From contig OW386289.2 of NCBI GenBank assembly GCA_936432065.2, positions 88,347,736 to 88,411,735 of the forward strand: a stretch of 64,000 bases of DNA, in the 5' to 3' direction. This stretch comes from Rutpela maculata. Taxonomy: Eukaryota; Arthropoda; Insecta; Coleoptera; Cerambycidae. Of the stretch, positions 55,986 to 64,000 are shown one piece after another; within the stretch, counting starts at the first letter, position 1, and every line of letters begins with the position of its first letter. The translations under genes and the position numbers were made by a program. The notes below the pieces were generated by a model. It was given only the letters and a program-made list of their open reading frames with translations, had not been told where the DNA came from and did not search any database.

Positions 55986-58091
55986 CAGTAGAACTTCGAT
56001 TAACCGTCACTTGATTATTAGTCATCTTCTCTTATCCGTATATGATCTTGTTACACAAATAGGGACAGTTTTTAAGGAATGACTAGGCGGGCGAATGAAC
56101 AAGACCGATAAATTCCCGGAACCCACTTCATACAAATGTAGGGAAATACACTTGTTAATCCTTCCAAGAATTCAACTGTGAAAACATGTGGCATGTGGCC
56201 CAAGTAAAATAAAATATTAGAAATAGGGTAATAGTCAGCATTCGAATTTTAAAATGAATGTGAATAAGACATTTATCGAGTATATTTGCTCTATTTCATT
56301 AATTAAATAATTTTTGCGAACTGTGTTCTGTCTATTGCCAGAAAATGAATATGAAAATGTCTAATAAAAGGAAACGTGTAGTGCTGGATTTAGCAAAAAA
56401 TTTTGAAATTGTTGGACGTTTAAGAAAAGGAGAGAGTGCTACAAGCTTGTCAAAAATTTACAATGTGCTACGAACGACGATTAATGACTTAAAACGGTGT
56501 GGGGACAAGATAGAGGATCACACAAGTAAAATGGAATCAACTGATGGTGATGTTATTCGATGAAAAACAATGAAGTTATCCAAGCATGATGAATTAGATC
56601 AAGTAGTTTTTTATTGGTTTCCATAACAGCGAAGTCAGGGCATTCCATTATCAGGACCTATTATTCAGCAGAAGGCATTACAAACATGTGATCCCTCATT
56701 CAAAGCGAGTACAGGATGGCTGGATAAATTCAAAAATCGCCATGGAATTAGGCAGCTGTCTATCGAAGATGAAAAGTTAAGCGCTAATAGCTCTGTTGTA
56801 TCAGAATATGTTAGTAAACTTGAGGCAGAAATTAAAAATCGTAACTTAACACGCAGTCAAGTATACAACTGCGATGAAACAGGATTAAATTGAAAGGCTC
56901 TTCCACAAAGAACACTGACTTCATCCTCAGATATGACAGCACCTGGTTACAAAGTTCAGAAGGAACGAATAACTGTTATGGTTTGCACGAATGCTACCGG
57001 CGAACATAGGCTTCCACTTTTGGTCATTGGAAAAGCAAAAAAACCTTGAGTGTTCAAGAATATGAACTTAAATTTGTTACCAGTAAAGTACCGTGCCCAG
57101 AAAAATGCCTGGATGAGCCTGGAAATTTTCATTGACTGGTTTATGTCACATTTCCTTCCCGAAGTCAGCAAATATCTTCGCAGAAATAAATTACCTGAAG
57201 AAGCTATGCTTTTAATGATAATGCGCCAACTCATCCATTTGAAAATCTGAAATCTGACGATGGTTAAATAACGTGTCACTTTTTACCAGCAAATACCACG
57301 TCTTTGATTCAACCTATGGATCAAGGCGTTATTGAAAGTTTTAAGAGACGCTACCCGAAAACTTTTATCGCAGGCCTTATTTCTGAGACAGATGCAGATT
57401 TAAAAACTTATTGGAAAATGTTTACAATCAAGGATGCAATATACAATTCCGCCTGAAGCTTGGAATAATATTCCAGAGACCTCTTTAAAAGTCTTGGAAT
57501 AAATTGTGGCCTGAGGAAAATGCAGTCAAACAAAATGAAGAACAAGAAATTACAATCACTTCTATGCAGCAAACAATTTCAGTTCTTCCTGGATATGAGA
57601 AAATCTCTGAAAATGATATTAGTAGCTGGCTGGAAATTGATAAAGATTATTTGGGTTATGAGATCTTGCCTGATGGTGAGCTGATTACTCATGTGTTAAA
57701 CTCTAATAAAACGAATGAAACTGAAGCTTGGGAAGATATTTCTGAAGATATGCCGTCCACCATCAGTCACATGGAGGCTCAAGATATGATGACGAAAGTT
57801 ATAGATTGGTATGAAAATCAAGAGGAGGCAGACTCTGCAACTAATATTATTGCGTAAAGTTTGCAATCTTGCAAGTCAGAAATGTAGGCAAACAATTAGA
57901 CAAAAGAAAATTACCGACTATTTTAAAAAGTAATAAAATTTATCTATATAATCTTCATAATATGAAGCATTTTTATATGCTGTACTATTGACATAATAAA
58001 GAATTGATGATTATCTACTAACTTTCTATTATCCGTCTATTTCTCATATTCGTCACCTCCTGGTCCCTACAGGATAATGGAGGTTCTACTG
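55986..58091 (+). mobile_element. Tigger/pogo-type DNA transposon, 2.1 kb
   Basis: CAGTAGAACTTCGATTA (left) and CAGTAGAACCTCCATTAT (right, inverted) form the TIRs, each flanked by TA (55984-55985, 58092-58093). It contains one mutated transposase gene in + orientation. Both ends are intact, so this is a complete but inactive copy. Confidence 0.92.
56345..57857 (+). pseudogene. Tigger/pogo (jerky-like) DDE transposase, inactivated
   Basis: The N-terminal CENP-B-type HTH (MSNKRKRVVLDLAKNFEIVG, LRTTINDLKRCGD) is followed by the second HTH (STGWLDKFKNRHGIRQLSIE). The catalytic domain then shows first Asp YNCDETGLN, the ITVMVCTNATGEHRLPLLVI strand, second Asp NDNAPTHP (about 57219-57242, reached through a one-base frameshift) and ANTTSLIQPMDQGVIESFKR. 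A C-terminal WPEENAV...YENQEEADS segment runs to TAA at 57855-57857. At least three stops (about 56561, 56632, 56892, 57048) and two frameshifts are present. Confidence 0.92.
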
Positions 58092-58309
58092 TATGTGGCA
58101 ACAATTTCAATGATGGCTAGTCAAATGACAGATGTGTTCTAACTTCGCGTCGTGTTGATTTTTCACGTTTGCTGACAAAAAATCTAAATTTTGTTTATAG
58201 AAAGAATCTATGTCAATCAATTTTAGGGAAATTGGATGAATCTCCTTTCACAAAATTCAACTCTACCCTAATAGTTTATTGTGATTGGGCCTAAGCCTTA
58301 TCAGCGGGT

Positions 58310-58774
58310 GCGTCTAAATAATGAATTGAGTGAACTGTATTTTATAGGTGCGAGATTTCCAAACAAAAGAAAAATAACTTAAAAATGTCGAAAACTTACC
58401 CACTTTCAGGATGTCTCGTGGTTTGACTGTTGATGTCGGTAAGGTGGAAAGGATAGGAAATTAGGATGTAAAATTTCCGACACTTTAAATTATTATTGAT
58501 TAAACTAATAACTAATAAATAAAAAAATATATTATAATTCACTTTTGTAGTTGATAACTATATGCCTTTGATAACTATATATGTGCGTGAAGCCGCGTGC
58601 TATGCTATCTACTTTCTCTCTATTAATCACAATGTCTCGCGCCCGGTGCTATCTTTCTTTACGCACCCTTTTTTGCTGGTGCTGAGACCTTGGAATTTTT
58701 ATTAAAACTACCAAATATATAGAAAAATTAAAAATACTTAATTATACTACAATTAATATTAAGGCGCGTAACCA
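58310..58774 (-). repeat. Probable BEL/Pao 3' LTR
   Basis: It lies directly after the polypurine tract. The left boundary is uncertain because the partner LTR is outside the window. Confidence 0.45.
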
Positions 58775-58892
58775 TTCCCCCGGCCTTGAAAAATTATTTT
58801 CAAATATACACTAAAGTAAGAAAAAAAAAAAGAAAAATCTATTAAAAAAAGAACTAAGAAATTCTAAGAGTAAAAAAAAAATATGTTGCATT

Positions 58893-60740
58893 TTACTGAT
58901 TAGGCAAAGGGCACAACTTGACAATGGGTCTTTTGTAAGTCGTGTTTTTTGCTCTGACAAGGGCTACACGAACCACGCCATCTTTGCCTGGAAATGCCTC
59001 TTCGATAACCCCTAACGGCCACTGAAGAGGGGGTATGTTTTCTTGTTGAATGAGAACCAGTGTCCCTTTAGTAACAGGACAAGCTGGACTGTTCCATTTT
59101 TGGCGACTTTGCAAACTGCTCAAGTATTCCAGCCGCCACCGTTTCCAAAATGATTGTACTACCTGATCAAGTAGTTGTTTACGTGAAAGCAAATTTTGAT
59201 TTGTTTCCGAGAAATCTAACGCGGGAAGTGATTTCAATGGAGTCAATGTAAGAAAATGTGCGGGGGTTAACGGCTCTGGTTCAGAGGGGTCATTACTCAA
59301 CCAACACAATGGTCTAGAATTTAAGAGAGATTCAATCTGTGTTAATATGGTTGTAAATTCCTCAAAAGTAAAAATTTGATTGCCTACAACTTTATGCAAA
59401 TGTGTTTTCATTGACTTAATATTTGCCTCCCAAATACCCCCAAAATGGGGGGTGGATGGAGGGTTGAACTTCCACTCTATCTTGTGCAAACTTAATTCTG
59501 CGCCTATAGTGCGAATATATTCACTGGATTGAATTAAGTTGTAAATTTGATCAAGTTCAGCTTTTGCCCCAATAAAATTTGAACCGCAGTCCGAGTGAAT
59601 AGAACATACGGGTCCGCGGCGCGCTATGAAACATTTAAAACATCCTAAAAATGTAGCGGTTGACATATCAGAGGCTAATTCTAAGTGCACCGCTTTCGTT
59701 GCCAGACAAACGAACAGACATATGTACGCTTTTTGGCTTTTAATACCTCTGCGACGTCCTAAAGTAATATAAACCGGGCCGGCGTAGTCCACGCCACTGT
59801 TTAAGAAACATTTTACCTCCGTCACTCTAGCAACGGGTAGATCAGCCATTTGCGGATATGTAGCTTTAGGTTTAAATTTAAAACAATAATTACACAATTT
59901 AATGCGACTACGAACAACATTTCTAGCAGCTAATATCCAAAATCGTTGTCGAAGGAGCGATAATAATAAATGTGGCCCAGTATGTAAGTATAAGCGATGA
60001 AAGTGGTCAATTAAAATATTAACTAAGTGATCCTTTTTTGGTAGCAATAGTGGATGTTTTGTGTAATAACTAAATTGTGCGTTTTCTAACCTACCTCCTA
60101 CTCGAATACATCCCTTATCTAAAAAAGGATTTAAATGACGCAATGATTTGGAACACGACTGTTCATTCTGCAACAGTACAAATTCTTTAGCAAAATGTAA
60201 TTTTTGAACAATTTGTATTAGCACTAATTCGGCCTTATCTAAATCTAATACAGAAATCATTTTTCTAACTGGTAATAATTTCAGAAACCTAAGTACGTAT
60301 ACTGTAATTCTGCAAAGTTTCGACCAAGAAGACATCCTCAATATAAGATTACGTAACGGATTATATTCATCAAGTATAGTAGGTAGGACTACAGTTACTT
60401 TTTCCTCAATTATAGGTGAATTACTTTCTACAATAGGTTGAATAGGCCATTTATTCAATTCTAATTTAAGCCAGTGTGGACCGGAGAGCCAGGTAGAGTG
60501 TTGAATTAAAAGTGCCGGCGTTAGTCCGCGTGAAAGACAGTCAGCTATTTTGTTTTCACTTTCTACATGAAACCATTTGGCGGAGGGAACCGACTCCTGA
60601 ATTTTAGCAACTCTATTCGAAACAAAAGTTTTCCACCTATGTGGAGAACTATTAATCCAGTGCAAAACTACTGTCGAGCCGGAAAGTGCGAAAACCTTAT
60701 CTATTTTAATGCGAGCTGAACACGTATCTAATTGATTTAA
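58893..60740 (-). pseudogene. BEL/Pao RNase H end and integrase
   Basis: The frame is open from about 60740 (first Met 60665) to the stop at 58893. RNase H end: VLHWINSSPHRWKTFVSNRV, ENKIADCLSRG. An integrase zinc region has H and CNYC (HFHRLYLHTGPHLL...CNYCFKF). Catalytic residues are Asp in SGVDYAGPVYI, Asp in HSDCGSNFIGA and Glu in FGGIWEANIKSMKTHL. The C-terminal DUF5641-type segment has FWKRWRLEYLSSLQ and GTLVLI. The integrase itself is unbroken; the join to RT is frameshifted. Confidence 0.9.
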
Positions 60741-61911
60741 TTAATTTTGCCAAAAGAACCGCGGCACAAAGTTCAAGTCTAGGTATTGTACAAACTTTCA
60801 AAGGGGCTACTTTTGCTTTTGCGCACATTAAATTAATTTTAATATCATTATTAGGTGCAATTAATTTTATATAAACCATGGCTCCGTATCCTTTCAGTGA
60901 ACTATCTGCGAATCCTATTAATGTTGCGTAAGAATTATTGTCAAATGCCCCGATATAACGCGGTACTTTAAATTGCGATATGAGAGGAAGCTCCTCATAA
61001 AATTCTAACCATTGTTTTTGAATGTTTTTTGGCGGTTCCGCATCCCAATCAACTTTAGAAATCCACAACTCTTTTATCAGAAGTTTTGCGGCGATTGTAA
61101 TAGCTGATAAAAACCCTAGTGGATCCCAAATGCGTGCTAAAGTTGACAAAATACTTCTTTTTGTACAAATTTTGTTTGGAATATTTACCGAAAATGAAAA
61201 GAAGTCGGTTGAAGGGTCCCATTGTAACCCCAAAACTTTGAGTGCACAATTAATTTCAGGCGTCTCACTAAATTCTATTGTTGATGATAAACGAATATTT
61301 TTAGGAATTTCTTTTAACAATTTTTGCGAATTTGAGCTCCACTTAACTAATTCGAAACCCCCGGTAGAAAATAACCCCACCATTTGACGATAAAGCTCTA
61401 TTGCTTGCGGTGTCGTCGGGACACTAACTATTAGGTCGTCTATATACAGATCGGTCTCGACCACTTTGGACGCGAGAGGAAATGCCTCTGCTTCATCGTC
61501 GGCAAGTTGTTTAATCGTCCTTAAAGCCGAGAAAGGGGACGATTTTAAACCAAACACAACTGTGGTTAGTTCATAAATCGCTAAAGGTTCTTCGGGGAAG
61601 AATCTCCACAAAATTCTTTGAAATTTGCGATGCTCGGGGCACACCCGAATATTTCGATACATCTGTCGTATGTCTGAAATTATAGCAACTTGAAAAAGTC
61701 TAAAGTTAAGTAAGATTTTAAAAATGTCAGTTTGTAATTTTGGACCGGAATATAAAACATCATTTAGTGAGCGTGAATTAGATGTTTTTGCGGAGGCATC
61801 AAACACGATACGAACAGGCGTGCTAACACTATCTTTCAATACTGCAAAATGCGGAATGTAATATGCGCTATTATCAAGTTGACCATTCGAATCTGGGGAT
61901 ACCAGAGTCAT
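60706..61911 (-). pseudogene. BEL/Pao reverse transcriptase (5' part missing in window)
   Basis: Starts just after the insertion point with GHMTLVSPD-type sequence, then YYIPHFAVLKDSV, RIVFDASAKT, ISDIRQMYRNIRV, VFGLKSSPFSA, catalytic YIDD (about 61437-61448), WDPLGFLSAITI and IGFADSSLKGYGAMVYI entering RNase H. The frame is lost near 60735, where an indel leads to SIRYVFSSH and a stop. The first residues on the 5' side abut the TA insertion site of the Tc/mariner-like element. Confidence 0.9.
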
Positions 61912-62439
61912 GTGACCTTGACTTATACAGGGTGTCCCGTAAATAATGGATAATCCTGAAAATGGTAATAGGCCAGGCCATAACCTATCAGAATATCACA
62001 ACTTGACCTTATTAAAAACCCTACAGTTTTCGAGATATGGGCATTTTTTTGAAATTTTGAAAATTTCTACTCTAGGATAGTATTTTGCATGCCACTACCA
62101 CAAGGTAAGGATTTTTTCATTCTATTTTTTGGTGGGTATTCTAGAACAGTTGTGCTATCAAACGTGTATGGGAGTTTTTATATAACGATAACGGTATTCT
62201 AAAAAAAAAATGTATTTCTTAAATTTCGGTTCCACCAAGATTCCGTCTGCTGACTTTGACCTTTGATGGTGTAAAGAAAAGTGCCAAGCGAAACTTGCCA
62301 CTTATCTTAAAAACTTGCTCACTTATTATTATATTCTAAAATGTTTAAAAATTCTGATTCTTCCTGTTAGAAAACAAGATATAGTGGAGGAGCAATTTTA
62401 TCAATTGAAAATTTTTAACAAGTAAGCCTTGTTTTTAAT

Positions 62440-62520
62440 CGCACAACGTGAGTATGCTAATATCCATACTATTTACGGCAAATGTAACGCCAGTGCATCC
62501 GCTGTGCGTTATCGAGAATA
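62440..62520 (+). pseudogene. Inverted copy of transposase N-terminus
   Basis: Reads QREYANIHTIYGKCNASASA, then VR, on the plus strand. The same segment is encoded on the minus strand at 63580-63640 and 63869-63905. It keeps the site that is interrupted by a SINE in the other copy, so it serves as the empty-site reference. Confidence 0.75.
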
Positions 62521-62668
62521 TTTTCTAAAATGTTTAAAAATTCTGAGGTAAGAGGACGAAGAAAGATCGAAATAAAATAAAAAGTAATTTCACCTGCATT
62601 TATTAAACATTATTAAAAAGAAATAGTCAAACAACTTATAATAAATGTTCGAATTGCTCTCCTCTAGC

Positions 62669-63922
62669 TCAGATGCAGGCTCTGCACCTTTTAATAAAGG
62701 AACGTTTTAAATGGCGTGAATATCCGGATCGGCTGATTTTTTTAGCGGCTACTCCGATGCACTCGTGCGATTCATTTAAGGATTGAACGGGTCGGAAGTA
62801 CACTTTTTCTTTCATGCATTCCCCGCAAAAAAAATCTAAAGAATTTAGGTCTGGTGACCTGGGTGGCCACAGAATTGGAGTTAAGCGACCGATCCATCTT
62901 TCTGGATATTTCAAATTTTGGTATGCTCTCTCCCATAATGTGCAGGGCATCCGTCGTTCTGTAACCACATTGTCAGCCTCGATAAAGGAAAATCTTCTAG
63001 TAAGACCGGTAGGTCGTTTTGAAGAAATTCCAAATAATTCTCCGACGGTAATGTTGGTGGCAGTTCGAATGGGCCTACCACTTGACCATTTAGGATGCCT
63101 GTCCACAAATTTACTTTAAAATGGTATTGTGACCAATCTTCCCTCATCAAATGGAGATTTTCAAACTGCCAACTATGCAGATTGTGTACAAAGCCATCTC
63201 TTCTGTACAAAGATTCGTCAGTTCACAAAATTTTATTTAGAAAATCTGGATCCTCTTGTATCATCCACAGCATTCGCCGGCAAAATACCTCTCTCAAGGG
63301 ATAATCTCTGGATAGTAGAGTTTGCACACGTTGTACATGGAAAGGATGGAGTTGGCACCGTTTTAAAATCCTATGCACCGTTGTTTTAGATACGCCAGTG
63401 CGTCGTTATATGGTACTCACAGAAGTAGATGGATCGTCGTTAATTTCATCAAGTACTTCGTCGTCGAAATCTTGACGAGGTCTTCCTTCACTGGCACCAC
63501 CAATACCACGAAGACTAGAAATCCTTCCCTCGCAGTACACATTATGCAGTCTAATAAATACACGAGAGTCAGGATGGTGCGCGTTCGGGTACCTTTCTCG
63601 CACAGCGGATGCACTGGCGTTGCTTCGACATTCGCCGTAAATAACATAAACATAACATAAACACACCACAGATAGTAGACAACCCCCAAATCCAAAGCCA
63701 AGGCTGTCCGGAAGGGGGTTACACATTCGGAAAAACGCAGACATACATCCACACCCACCGGTGTTGTCAATACCGGGGCTGGGGGTCGAACCCAGAGCGC
63801 GGTAGCGAGTCGATCAGCGTATTCGCCACTCAATACGCCTTAACCGATTGAGCTACCGTGCCAGTAGTATACATAGTATACATATTAGCATACTCACGTT
63901 GTGTATACTGTATACGAAGCAT
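62669..63922 (-). pseudogene. DUF4817/DDE transposase, frameshifted and SINE-split
   Basis: Probable start Met at 63922 (MLRIQYTQREYAN). It is interrupted by a SINE and resumes IYGECRSNASASAVRERYPN, then AHHPDSRVFIRLH (DUF4817 domain) and a GRPR hook. The catalytic part has LWTGILNGQVVGPFELPPTL, NYLEFLQNDLPVLLEDFPL, then NDGCPAHYG in place of the usual (H/N)D-G-x-PAH. Further on are RWIGRLTPILWPPRSPDLNS and LDFF. Stop at 62669. Two or more frameshifts (about 63106-63210 and 63406). Dead. Confidence 0.85.
63641..63866 (-). mobile_element. tRNA-headed SINE inserted in the transposase
   Basis: The minus-strand head has A box GTAGCTCAATCGGTTAAGG and B box GGGTTCGACCCCC (63866 down to about 63775). 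A body with CCCCCTTCCGGACAGCC follows, then a TTATGTTTATGTTATT tail. The empty site at 62462-62480 fixes the insertion between GCCGTAAATA and the ATATTAGC flank. No clean duplication was seen. Confidence 0.8.
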
Positions 63923-64000
63923 TGTTATTCTCAACAAGTTCCAATACCTAAGTCCAGAGAAATGCTAATTCGTTATATCGACAAACAAAGTCTGAATCGG

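Larger units (their letters stand above)
58310..61927 (-). mobile_element. BEL/Pao LTR retrotransposon, 3' portion
   Basis: The minus-strand RT, RNase H and integrase frames are followed by a purine-rich GGCCGGGGGAATGG (58774-58785) and a probable 3' LTR starting TGGTTACGCGCC near 58774. The outer LTR end is not fixed (about 58310 is a guess). The 5' part of pol is cut at 61927 by another transposon and would resume beyond the window. Confidence 0.85.
61928..64000 (-). mobile_element. DUF4817-type Tc/mariner-like transposon inserted in BEL (right end beyond window)
   Basis: The left terminus CAGGGTGTCCCGTAAATAAT follows TA at 61926-61927. It contains a minus-strand transposase pseudogene and, at 62440-62520, a plus-strand copy of the same transposase's N-terminal coding region. 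The element therefore seems to have two inverted 5' ends. The right TIR should lie a few hundred bases past 64000. Confidence 0.8.

Noticed and set aside
63775..63866. Functional tRNA gene on the minus strand
   Set aside because: It is the head of a SINE interrupting a transposase; the arm between the boxes is too long for a normal tRNA.

Overview
The window looks like a transposon-rich insect nuclear locus. It is AT-rich, with GT/AG-spliced exons, long introns, and animal-type non-LTR, LTR, Penelope-like and DNA transposons. The species cannot be fixed from sequence alone; an insect with a large genome, such as a beetle or bug, is my inference.

The only host gene I can support is importin subunit beta-1 (KPNB1; Drosophila Fs(2)Ket) on the + strand. 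Five coding exons join in frame: 26846-26900, 30768-31009, 31887-32530, 43036-43683 and 53505-53800. They give 1885 nt, 628 codons plus one base, about 70% of the protein. The exon 5 donor is intact and I find no later exon before the window ends, so the 3' part should lie to the right.

Layout. 1-5171: a decayed Jockey-like reverse transcriptase split by a short repeat, then a Dong/R4-type element with a long open reading frame lying inside an ATT microsatellite, plus a truncated relative in the same tract. 5172-14000: no gene seen; a hAT MITE, a two-part inverted-repeat structure (8652-13497), a Jockey remnant, a minisatellite and a tandem duplication. 14274-23657: a run of TIR elements. Three of them (15545-17352, 17781-19330, 20647-23657) share a CCCnnnnAGCA-type end, 2-bp flanks and ends packed with a palindromic word, and host other insertions and tRNA-like sequences. 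23870-25904: a Penelope GIY-YIG remnant, one copy of a 0.55-kb dispersed repeat and a hAT MITE. 26846-53800: importin beta, with a Tc1 deletion derivative and RT remnant in intron 1, an about 8.1-kb foldback with nested elements and a hAT element in intron 3, and a second foldback holding a full Gypsy element in intron 4. 54498-64000: second copy of the dispersed repeat, a complete but inactivated Tigger/pogo element, and a BEL/Pao element interrupted by a DUF4817-type Tc/mariner-like transposon that is itself split by a tRNA-headed SINE.

The repeats form an insertion history. Interruptions of inverted-repeat arms and reading frames show which element came first. Introns 3 and 4 of an essential transport gene both carry long inverted repeats close to splice sites, which is the most unusual feature of the locus. 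No CRISPR, operon, riboswitch or bacterial feature is present.
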